Assembly (NCBI GenBank): GCA_035578905.1 | Contig: JAQJVL010000304.1 | Span: forward strand, 740,501-804,500 | Reading direction: 5' to 3' | Source of the DNA: Stictocephala bisonia | Taxonomy: Eukaryota; Arthropoda; Insecta; Hemiptera; Membracidae | Length of the DNA stretch: 64,000 bases | In this document: in pieces, positions 1 to 10,165 of the stretch | How positions within the stretch are numbered: position 1 is the stretch's first letter | Layout of the letters: the number at the start of each line of letters is the position of its first letter | Notes under the pieces: model-generated | Databases searched by the model: none | What the model was told of the DNA's origin: nothing | What the model saw: only the letters and a program-made list of their open reading frames with translations | Program-made: the position numbers and the translations under genes

Positions 1-406
1 TTATTTTAACTTAATTTGCTGGATAATACTGTAATATACATAGCCCGCAATATATAGACCATTATAATAAATTTTAGACTTGAACATATTTTATAGTCAT
101 TTTATTGATCTAAACACGTTTAACGTATCGTCACGTACATTTGAAACTGGCTGCCAGGTTTACGAGCTTTTACAATACCTATAACTCATTTGAAGCATAT
201 ATTTGATGTTTTGGTCATGGGTCATGAATTTGTTCAGCCTTAATTTCAAAGATAGAATATATTTGAATTTTATTATTGTTAAAATAGTTTGCATACTATC
301 ATAAATAATAGTGCATTTACATTCTATGAACAAGCCTATTATTTTGATAATTTTTTCCAATTAACTATTTATTATAATTTGTCATCCTGGTTGTTGTATA
401 TTGCAG
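1..406. other. AT-rich non-coding DNA, intron-like
   Basis: No gene-like open frame is visible. The stretch ends in a T-rich tract followed by TTGCAG at 401-406, which would serve as a 3' splice site for the candidate exon to its right. If that exon is real, this is the end of an intron; otherwise it is unassigned intergenic DNA. Confidence 0.4.
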
Positions 407-446
407 TTGTGCAGAAGAAGACACAGCGTTCAAGTCATATGGCATT
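407..446 (+). CDS. Candidate 40-bp micro-exon of an unidentified host gene
   Basis: A 40-bp segment is bounded by a good acceptor (T-rich tract, TTGCAG at 401-406) and a near-consensus donor (GTAAGT from 447). All three plus-strand frames are open. The frame starting at 408 reads CAEEDTAFKSYGI, with one leading base completing a split codon and the exon ending in phase 0. Base composition is clearly richer in GC than the flanks. I cannot identify the gene: 13 residues are too few, and the alternative frame VQKKTQRSSHMAL is also plausible protein. No other convincing exon on this strand was seen downstream, so if real it would be followed by a very long intron. A chance acceptor/donor pair is a serious alternative. 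Confidence 0.35.
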
Positions 447-2878
447 GTAAGTGTCCTACTGCATGTATTGCAATTCAATAGTATTGTATTTTTTATGCCA
501 ACAATTTAGTACAGTCAGTTAATTATGATAGTTCATGTTATGGTATTGCTTAAGCTGTTATCAAACGTTTTGACCTAGATCAATATTATTTTTGAATCGG
601 ACATATGATCACGCGTATCCAAATTAAACTGTTATTTTTCAACAAATTTTTCCAAACTATTTGCATTTGATAAAGAATAAAATTGTGCTTTGGAATTGCT
701 TTACGAATTCCAAATTAGTTTTATAGAAAAAAATTTTTAGTTTCAAGATTTCATTTTTACCTATTTTTCTAAACCAAGCGTATGTATTTAAAATATAAAA
801 AGCAAACCCAATGCTAAATATGATAAAGTTTAAAATGACGCTTCTTACACAACTGTTGGTCAATAAATACCGAAAAATATGGATACCCAAAAAAATATTT
901 CTTGTGGGATTAAAAAAAACATGGCTGACAACCTCTGCAGACTGTTATACAATAATTATGTATTTTAAAAATCTGTTTTGTGTATTACATTTTTACTGGA
1001 AAATATTTAACTATAACATTTAATTTTAACAACAACAAAATATGTATACTTGAACAAGAAAAGTATAATAAAATGGGATACATAATATATATTAAGTATC
1101 AATAAAATAAAATTAATTCCATTTATAAACAAAATATAATAGTTTGAGTCGTCTTTGCACTGTAGGTGAGCACTTGAATGTAACGAAACATCCCGAAGTT
1201 ACTTTGAGATATTTTATGGCAAAAATAACTCCACCAACAGAAAATGCATAAGTATCTAGTATAAGTTATTTCTCTCAATTATCTAGTTATAATGGAAATA
1301 AACAATGACAGTAATCATATTTTAGAAATATATTTGCCGTAAATTCAACATAGTAAACAGGGAAGTAGAGCATAAAACGCTAAACATATGAATAGTCCAT
1401 TACAATATTTATTCCATTACGTAATATTTACAATTCACATTATTATCTATTGTTTTGGAAACAACAGGTTTTGATGATACGTAACTTTGCCGTTTCTTTG
1501 TTTTTTAATGGTTTATTATTGGGTATATGTTATGAAATAATGCGTAAATATTAAGCTTACGAGTATTGTAACAGAACTTGTGAAACTTAACATGTATCTT
1601 TAGAAATGTAGATCTTTAGGTAATGACTTCGGTAAGCCTGATTTAACGTACAATTTTTGCTTTTTTTACTTAAAGTCATATTTAATTAATTTGAAGTATT
1701 TTGCAAAATATTTTTCCTGAATGCTGTGTCCACATAATGTAAGGATACAAGCCAAAATATACAGAGCTTGTGTTATTTGACGTTCGTTTTATTTTTCACA
1801 AATAGTAAAGCTGACACTAACTTTGCTTTCACAACAAAAGCTTCTTTATAGTTGCAAGATAGTACACAGTTTTATACTTAGGTATAATGGTGTAACAGAA
1901 ATTGATAATAACTTCATACTAAGAATACTGTGGGTTGTTATTAGAAAAATAACGCAACATTGCTGTAAATAATCACAAGTGATTTTTTTGTTAACTTGTT
2001 GATTAATCGCAACTCCTATCAAGGTGTGAGTTGCGAGTGTTGTTCGCTAAATAGGTTAGGGTAGATTTAGTTTGCAGATAGATATGTCAAAATTTATTTG
2101 TGTGCCCGTCAGTTTTAATCATATATAAAACACTTGTGGGAATTATTGTTTTTTAAAAGTGATAATGCCGTACTTAATTTTAGTTCACCAGATAGAAACT
2201 ATGCACCTATATTTCTGTGTAATACGTACAATAAATGTGTTACTAGGATTATTTACATGTTTGAAAACAGTATTCGATAAGAATGGGTGTCATATTTCAG
2301 CCGAATTTACGGAAACTTATAGAGTCGAAATATTCATTAGTAGTTGTTTTAAAAATGACTTAGAATGTTTTTTTACCACTTTATGACCCCTGCAACAACA
2401 AATCCAACAAAGTCTTGCCTAACAATTTTAAGTATCATAAAGTTTAATACATAAGGTGTCATTTTGATACTTGAGTCCGAATAAGACAAATATTTCCATA
2501 ATTATAGGTCCTAAAATGGTTTGTTTACATATGTTATGTCTGTTTGTATATTATAAATAAAGTGTCCTACTTTATATAAAAAAAAACTGCTAACAACTAA
2601 AATAAAATACTAAATCGTGGTATACAGGTTGACTTTTATGAAGTAGTATTAATTTCAAAAATTTTTTTAATTTCAATAATGGTGGAACTTCAAATATTTT
2701 TACTGGAATGTACTCAAAAACTTTATTTCGCATAAAATGTTTTAATAAAAAATAATAAGACGAAATGTCTTATGTATATCCTAAGTTTTAACAATAACTA
2801 TTATTGATTAAAAGAGTATTTTTCCTACTGATTCGTCTTTTTGGAGTATAGGAATACAACGATATTGCTAATGTATCA
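447..2878. other. AT-rich stretch without a recognisable gene
   Basis: Only short chance frames occur (for example at 657-890, 811-1023 and 2159-2386), none with recognisable motifs, plus scattered homopolymer A/T runs. I see no repeat or RNA gene here. Confidence 0.5.
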
Positions 2879-2938
2879 TGTTTATATAGATGATATAAAT
2901 ATGTTTATATAGATGTTTATATAGATGATATGATATGT
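2879..2938 (+). repeat. Short tandem repeat, TGTTTATATAGATGATAT unit
   Basis: The motif TGTTTATATAGA occurs three times in 60 bases. The first and third copies continue with TGATAT; the second lacks that extension. This is a small, imperfect tandem array in AT-rich DNA. Confidence 0.7.
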
Positions 2939-3150
2939 AGAACTACATTTCGACTAGTTCTGCATTTTGTTCCCTCCATTTCAATGCATCGCACAGTCAT
3001 ATTCATAAGTGTTGACGAAGACAAACAACGGTCATCGCAGGTAATGACATGATGGGTGGGGCTTGTTATTGCGGTGCCAGCACCACCTTACGTATACGGG
3101 TTGGTCAAGATACCTGTACTACAGTGCGTATTGTGTTATTCGATGGAAGA

Positions 3151-3211
3151 ACCTTTACCACCACCTTATAATAATTACATATTTGATTATTATAAGGTAT
3201 GCAGTAAAGGT
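3151..3211. repeat. Two-part hairpin (inverted repeat)
   Basis: Perfect 13-base inner arms (ACCTTATAATAAT at 3163-3175; its complement at 3186-3198) surround a 10-base loop. Outside them a further 8-base pair of arms, ACCTTTAC at 3151-3158 and GTAAAGGT at 3204-3211, extends the stem after internal loops. It may be the core of a small foldback element, but no target duplication was found. Confidence 0.6.
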
Positions 3212-4860
3212 GCTCCTCACCAGAACATAATATTAAAATAATGTTTCTATGATTTCATTCTCATGATCAAAGACTTATCAAGTCCGTGATTAAATCATTT
3301 TTTTTTTCATTTAAGTATATTTAGTTTGAGATATCATATTTTCTTAATAAATATCATATAAAATATTTAAATTTTAAACTTTAACTAAAGTAATATACCA
3401 TATATATTGCATGGTTTCGACTGTTTAACATATTAAATAGTCATAGGAGTTATTTTACTAAACGTTTATGGTTTTTAATTTATATTATTAAATATTCAGA
3501 TAGCGTACGTATATTACAGGTCCTTTTTATTCACCACAGAAACATTACAAAAATTGCAGAAGCTATTGTATGTATTCTTACATTTAACGTAAAATATACT
3601 GTGGCCAGTAATATAAGTTAGCCATACATACCTACCATGCTATATCGACCAGGTATTTGACACATTTCCAATACATTATCCATACAAGCATTTTGAGCGT
3701 TTCCATTCGGCCGCTTTGACCTGTCAGTGTTGTTAGGCACGTCATGTTAAAAATGAGAGTTAAATTAGTAAAATATTACTTTCAATTACAGAAAAAGTGA
3801 ATTTTAATTATTAAAAAAATGGCGTATTAAATATCATTGTGTGATATGTATAATAAAAATCATTCCTCTTCCAATAAACTCAGCATTTAACACAGTTAGT
3901 GTCCATCAATGTAAAAGATGCCTCCAATCTAGGTTATAAAATATATCTTCACCATTTATTTCTAATAAGTGGCATATTAAAGAAACAAACAGGTGGATTA
4001 AGCCTTAGTTGAATTACTTTCAGAGACGAGACATTTTAGCACCATATAAATTTAATCGGTCATCATTAGAATACAATTTTTGTAATTTTTAAATTAGGAT
4101 TAGTTTTAAATTGTAAAAATTTTTAAAATTAGGATTAAATAATTGTAATGTCTCATTAGAAATCAGTATTTTACATTAGTTAAGATCCAACTGATCAAGT
4201 ATTGACTTCAGTGCATCACAATATCTACCATTCATAATTGCTGACTAATAATAACATTACGAAAATAGCATCAATGAGAATTTCTCACAAATCAATGGGA
4301 AAACAAGCCATTTTATAATAGGTATTTTATCCAGTTATGCATGCAATTTCCCTATATTACGTTTCAGTTATTTAATTTAAATTAAATGATCATTATGTTT
4401 TGTTTCATCTGTTGTCGGAGTTTAGTATTTTTGTTATCTTATGTTGACATTATGTAGTGTAAATAACGCTTGATACATACTAGCCATTCCATACATAACT
4501 TAACAATGTTCACAATTATATAATCCGAGTCAAAATTGTGTCATATTGTAGCTATACTAAAAATTTAAAACATCGATTTAGGTACAAGTAACATGATGGT
4601 AAGGTAAAAGAAAAGTAAAATTGAAATTGACAGGGAAAAAGTTTAATCAGTTGAGTTAATAGGAAGGGAGGTGAGATCCAGTGCAGAATACGTCACCTGA
4701 ATACGAAAGTACGTAATTCAATTAAAGAGCACTTAGAGTATGTACTGTACAAGTAAAAACAATGGGACTTATACAGAGAGACATTTTATTAAAAACAACA
4801 CTTTTTAATTACTGCAACTCAACCTGTTGTACCGTGTTTGTTGAATATTACTAATTATAA
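3212..4860. other. AT-rich stretch without a recognisable gene
   Basis: No coding frame, RNA gene or strong repeat was recognised. A locally duplicated phrase (ATTAGGATTA...) appears around 4095-4136. Confidence 0.5.
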
Positions 4861-4906
4861 TAGTTTGCCAATGGCAACAAAGTGTATAGTTGCCATTGGC
4901 AAACTA
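4861..4906. repeat. Perfect 18-bp hairpin
   Basis: The 18-base arm at 4861-4878 (TAGTTTGCCAATGGCAAC) has its exact reverse complement at 4889-4906, separated by a 10-base loop. The arm itself contains the smaller palindrome TGCCAATGGCA. It lies about 100 bases left of the Harbinger-type element. Perfect arms in otherwise eroded DNA suggest recent origin or conversion between the arms. Confidence 0.85.
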
Positions 4907-4939
4907 TATATTTTCTATATATATATAAACTATACATGG

Positions 4940-4959
4940 AGTTGTATATATATACAACT
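4940..4959. repeat. 20-bp perfect AT palindrome
   Basis: AGTTGTATATATATACAACT is its own reverse complement. It sits between the 18-bp hairpin and the Harbinger-type element and could extrude as a cruciform. It may also be only a microsatellite product. Confidence 0.7.
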
Positions 4960-5010
4960 ATGTATTACTATAGTTGATATCATGTCGTAGGTAACGAACA
5001 AAATTTGTTA

Positions 5011-5853
5011 AGCCTAGTCCCCACTTACAAACATGTTTCCGGTAACAGTGTTTGGAAACTATTTCTCAACTGTTTCCAGTGTTTTTGTGTTGTTACTGTG
5101 ATGTTTTTGTGACGATTCACAAATATTTCCCAACTGTTTGCAAACAGTTTGTAAACAGTTAGGAAACATTTAAGAGTGTTTCTGGGACCAATAAACAGTG
5201 TTTTCTGTTTTCAAAATCAAATAGAAAACACGCAAATATGTTTCTGTCTAGAAGACAAAAACTATAAGGGAAGAGGGAGCTCGAATGAGTAATCGGACGT
5301 TAACGGTACTTTCAGGTGACTTGCAAGTGTGCAGTAACGGTTGTAACCGTTCAACATGTTTACTACTACATGTAACCAGGAACAGATTTAAATTTAATTG
5401 AAGAGTTTCATTCCCGTAGAGTTTTGTAGGACATAACTTTTCCAGCTTACAAGAACAAGGATAAGAAAGATGACGCCCTAAAGAAATCGCACTAGTTTTT
5501 GGCATGAGCACCGATGATATGGACAAACAATAAATAAATAAAAGTTTTGAAAATATAATTTTAACGTGAACATAAGGCCCTGTGTGAGAAAAAAGAGGCA
5601 GTTTGCCCAAAAAAGTGAAATGATTGTGATAGGTTCAGACACGAACCAAGAACGTCTTCAGTCCACATCTCGGGAAACACCGTCCTGCTAGTGGGAACAC
5701 AAATGAATGACAAACATTTATGTTTCTCTGTTGTTTCAAAACAGTTTACATACTGTTTACAAACATTAGGAAGAAACAAGAAACGGTTAACAAACTGTTG
5801 GCAAACTAATTATCAACAGTTTGCAAACAATGTTTCAACTTGGGGACTAGGCT
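5011..5853 (+). mobile_element. PIF/Harbinger-type DNA transposon fossil with TTA target duplication
   Basis: The ends are perfect 13-base inverted repeats, AGCCTAGTCCCCA (5011-5023) and its complement (5841-5853), with weaker similarity continuing inwards. They are flanked by TTA at 5008-5010 and at 5854-5856. A 3-bp TWA duplication is characteristic of PIF/Harbinger. Both subterminal zones (about 5040-5190 and 5700-5835) are crowded with motifs of the AAACAGTTTGCAAAC type, possible transposase binding sites. The interior holds a broken MADF-type coding remnant, as found in the accessory protein of insect PIF/Harbinger elements. At 843 bp, with no DDE transposase visible, the copy is non-autonomous. 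Superfamily assignment rests on target size plus the MADF remnant. Confidence 0.8.
5394..5605 (+). pseudogene. Degraded MADF (Myb/SANT-like) domain of the Harbinger-type element
   Basis: Conceptual translation from 5394 gives LIEEFHSRRVL, then an in-frame TAG where MADF domains carry their conserved Trp, then DITFPAYKNKDKKDDALK. After a one-base frame change near 5482 it continues IALVFGMSTDDMDKQ before a TAA. Near 5541-5592 further pieces (KVLK, REHKALCEKK) match the end of the domain in character. MADF domains bind DNA and, in PIF/Harbinger elements, are carried by the second protein that works with the transposase. Stops and frame changes show the gene is dead. The minus-strand open frames overlapping it (5248-5610, 5561-5779) are antisense shadows. 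Confidence 0.75.
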
Positions 5854-5856
5854 TTA

Positions 5857-6835
5857 GTGGTTGAAATTATTATTTTCGAATAGACGAGGAGCTGATGGCA
5901 TTTAAACAATTCTGTTGAGTGCAATATCCTGAGTAGCAACTGTAAAATCCCCAGCTGTCAGGCAATTTGTTTAGGGTAAGGGTTTAAACCATTGCGTAAT
6001 CTTGTGTAAATGAGCAATAGGGGGTGCAGATATGGTAATTTCAACTCTTTGTGAGTTTTTGTAGGTTGTATAGTGTAAACCTCCCATATAAGAGTATACT
6101 TGGTATTTGGTTATTTAGTATCCAAATTACAAATACATTATAAGAAGATTACTATATGTATTATATGACGAGAAAAATTAGTATTGTTTAGTAGTAGATT
6201 CTATTTGCATGTAAGACTATGATTTATTACATTCTTAAATTAAAATAGGTACTTATACTTACACACCGACACATCTTGGGTCTTTTAATCACATTTTGGA
6301 TGATTACAAACAGCAAATAAATTACTCCAAACTTTTCTGAATAAAACAGTAGAGTTTGTTTCAGTCCAGACAAACTAAAGAGAAACTAGTTACATTCATG
6401 AATCTAAATAGTTACTAAATCAGTTTAGACAAGCGGGTTACACGAATGTACTGATTGTTGAAAACCCCTTTTTCGCTGTAATCAGTGTAAGTGGTTATAA
6501 TTACGTCAATAATCAGTTGAGTGTAATTCGCAAACTGTAATAATTGACTTAAGAAACAAACATACAGATCAAAGCATTGTATTTGCTAAAGGTGCGTGTC
6601 TGTGCTGCTATCTAACGGTGAACAGAATCAAATAAGCACTAGGATGACTGTTTTATGTGCTATTAGATCAGTTATTGAACGTCTGCTAAAGAAAGACAGA
6701 GAGGGAGATGGAGAGAGACAAAGAGAGGGAGACTACTGGCACTGACTTTGAAGATAGTACAAGAAGTAAGTTTATAGAAGAGAGAAAACATGCACAGGAC
6801 CCATATGTTTTGATTGTCTAATTTGTATATTTCTG
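5857..6835. other. Gene-free stretch with a purine-rich tract
   Basis: No gene is seen. A strongly purine-biased GA tract lies at about 6688-6735, made of GAGAGGGAGA-like runs. Confidence 0.5.
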
Positions 6836-7000
6836 GAATGGTGGCCTAATGTCTAAGACTTTTGACTAAGGAGGGCAAGTTTCAAGGTTTGAATCCCCGA
6901 CAGTATCGGTTGGCACTTCTCTTGTTGATTAATGTTCACGCACAATCCTACAGGCCCGTGTAATCTGATGAGCGAAGTTTAATGAAAAAAAGATAAATTC
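6836..7000 (+). mobile_element. tRNA-derived SINE remnant (head with A and B boxes)
   Basis: A tRNA-like segment carries an A-box-like TGGCCTAATGTC (6842-6853) and a B box GGTTTGAATCC (6886-6896), one base from the usual GGTTCGAATCC. Their spacing of roughly 35-45 bases suits an RNA polymerase III type 2 promoter. The D-arm region and the words TCTAAGAC and GACTAAGG recall Leu/Ser-type tRNA parents. The sequence does not close into a cloverleaf with a clean acceptor stem, and it runs on into unrelated sequence ending in an A-rich stretch near 6985. That is the form of a SINE rather than a tRNA gene. The right boundary is approximate and no target duplication was confirmed. Confidence 0.6.
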
Positions 7001-9800
7001 TGTAACTAATTAATCCTCATTACTCTCATCCATAACAGAACAGTGCATATATTAACTATTTAAGCTATCTCACTATCATCATATTTTAAATGTAAATGAT
7101 GTTTATGCATATTTAGTAGTCATATAATAACTTAGCTACGATAAATATATGCTACATTATATAAAATTGAACTCTGTTGTTAACAAGTCAGATGTATGTT
7201 TTGTACCCGACAGAATGTCGTACATTAGTACAAAGTCTTCATGTTAGAGAGTGTACTGTACAGTATATCACCAATGTAACACTGAACGTAGCCACGTTAT
7301 AACTTTATAAACTTATATGGAGATTTAAGTTGGAGGGTTTAATAGAATAGACCCTCAAAACCGGAGGGTTTAAATTGGCCTGAATTCTATGCTTGGACTT
7401 CATACAGGAGTAAAATATCAAATGTCAGCTTAGTTCTGATTACAGCAATGAACACTTCATGTCCTAATCCTAAAATGATTAAGTCCTAAAACTATCAATA
7501 AACATCTTTAAGAGGTTTTTAATACTAAAATATTTTAATTATTTCATAAGCATACAAAAACTTGCAGAGTTAAATTAATTAATTTGATAAATCATTAAAA
7601 AAGAATAGCTTTTCAAGCCATTTTATAGACTAGGAGTTTTCATCATCTTTACGATACTAATTCTTGACAAAAAAACATATATAGGTGTTTTTAGAACGTA
7701 TTGTTAAAAATCACCATTTGGAATTTTCAATAATTAAATTTATTGAAATTTTTTTGGGATGATATTAAAGTATTACCCTGATTAATCACATATAAATTAA
7801 ATAAATGCACTACTTTTTAAATTAATGGTATACAGTCTAGGAAAAAATAAATTTTATGAAATACACAAATAGCCTAACAATATAAAATTAGTCTTAAAGC
7901 AAATAAAATTATCATTATTAGTAGTTTTAAGGTATATTTAAGTTATGAAGTAAGTCAATTTATATTTTTCATGTGATTATTAGAAGGCTAAATGTGTTTA
8001 TGTGTTTCATATGGTTTAAAATGCTACATTTATCAGACTCTAAACGTCAAAAGGCATGGCAGCCACAAAATGTCAATTAGTCATCCACCCAGGGAAAAGT
8101 AAATATAAATACAGAACCTTTGATCTTAAATTAAATATTACATTCGACTAAAATAAGTTCTTCTGATCAAATATTTTCCCAGACTGGAACGACAAACCGT
8201 TATATGAGTTAGGAAATAGCTCGTTTGTCATAAGTTAAGATTTGGCATCCTTACCATGGTAAACATCAAATAATCAAAAAAATTAATAAGTAGATTAAAT
8301 TTTTAATGAAATACAATATGCAAAAAATGTGTTATTTCAGATATGTATAAAGATTTTAAAACTTCTCCACAGACTAATACTTTTACTCATAGCAATTACT
8401 GTACAACATATAAAGTTATTATTACTATTGAAACTGTCGTACATATAGTTTCAACTCACATTATTACGTGGTCTTACAACTTAACACACTAAAGCATATT
8501 GTGTGAGGAGGGGTTTATTAAATACTCAATACATTAGCTAGATATGAACTATCTTGAGCTGATTCGAACACCTAGAGAAATGTAAGTAGTCATTAATAAA
8601 TTTTTTTATCAGCATCCATATTTTCTGTATTAAATTTCTCTTCCTGTCCAATTCATTTAAAAATACGTTCTCATAGTTTGGAATGTATAGCAGTTAGCCA
8701 CACATATTTATAAATTATTTGTAGACCTTACTGAACAATTTTGTTTTTGCGAAATTGTTTTTCAAGCAAATATTTTAAGTTTTATAAGTTTATTGTACAG
8801 TGTTATCATATTAGTCATGTTCTTTGTGATTTCACACTTAACGCTAATCGGGTTACGCTTTATTTCCTCTCTGAAGGTCTTTATCACCTTACTTCCTAAA
8901 AATATAAAACTTAAAACTTGAATATTCATATTTTAATACACTATATAACTAGCCAATACGATTATTCTCTCAACCATATTAATTAAGATCCTTTCATCTT
9001 CAGGATCTTGTACCTAACCCCAAACTACACTCTCGGCTGAATACAATTCTCGGAAATAGCATGATTGCCAGGCCTTCTTCCCTTCAAAACCCTCTCAAAC
9101 TGGGGCTCATGAATGTTTCATGTAGCTCTGAATTTGTGCGTCAGAAAGTGTAAATACCAAGTGAATGTTAAAGGATAAGTGAAATAATTTACACAATTTG
9201 CTTGGACATTAATATATTTTAGATTCTTAATGATTTATTTCATTATTTTCAAACTTTTTTAATTTTGAACTTAGTGTAACAGCTCAGTACATTGGTTATC
9301 TAATTCGGATGCTCTAATGTAAATTTTAGAAGGTGAGAATGGTATTCTCATCATGTAAAGGACAAACTATTCAGCAATCAATATTTCAATAAGCGTAGAG
9401 GAGCATTTTAAACTATTTTATAAGGTGATGGCACAACTTACTTGGATGGGGTTTTCTAGCCCACTATTGTTTCCAATATGTAAAAAGTAGTTTGAAAACT
9501 ACGTTTAATTGTATTAATTTTACAGGAAACTTGTACATGACCTGTCATTCAAAGTTCCAATCTAAAAATTGGAATTTTTTACAGATCATGTTCTTTGGTT
9601 AGTTCATGAAAATAAACGACTTTTGCAAATATTGTTAGAACATAAACTTCAAACTAGGAAATTAGGTAAGATATACATATTTACAAACACTATTTACATT
9701 TCCTATTTAATTTATACTATATAACGTAGAATCCCAACTAGAGAAACCTGAAATTCGTAGGCAAAGTAATACAACTAGAAAATCCTCTTTGGAAATCATT
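7001..9800. other. AT-rich stretch without a recognisable gene
   Basis: No coding frame, RNA gene or tandem array was recognised. A duplicated phrase (GGAGGGTTTAA) near 7330-7375 is the only local structure noted. Confidence 0.5.
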
Positions 9801-9810
9801 TATTCTTGTT

Positions 9811-10165
9811 TCAGTGTGTTATTATTACAACCATCATTGCTTTAATACACTTCAATAAATTTAAATAAAGAACTGGTAAATTGTATGGTTTTTTATGTCC
9901 ATCCAAGTTCATACCATCATCAGATTTTATACCGTAAACAGTGTTCATATTATATAACTTCAGCAACATGAGAGCTTTACACATTGAGTGGTGACCATGG
10001 GCCGAAATATGCTTCCCGGACTGGCCCATTACATCCGCAACGATAATCTGGATATTGGCTTCTACAGTTTGGATAAACCATTTCATTTGGTCCAGTAATG
10101 TTAACGCTCACTACAATGAAGTGGGCTGAAATATTCCGCCCACGCACTGCATTAGATTGACAGCC
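9811..10165 (-). other. GC-richer patch with a 91-codon open frame, unassigned
   Basis: Between about 9960 and 10165 base composition rises above the flanks. A minus-strand frame of 91 codons runs from 10086 to 9811. Its N-terminal third (MKWFIQTVEANIQIIVADVM) is unlike low-complexity AT translation. In another minus-strand frame the same DNA gives a stretch with several Cys and Trp, so the true frame, if any, is unclear. No family was recognised. It could be a transposon fossil or a chance opening. Confidence 0.2.

Noticed and set aside
5248..5779. Minus-strand frames of 120 and 72 codons
   Set aside because: They are antisense to the MADF remnant inside the Harbinger-type element and have no motif of their own.
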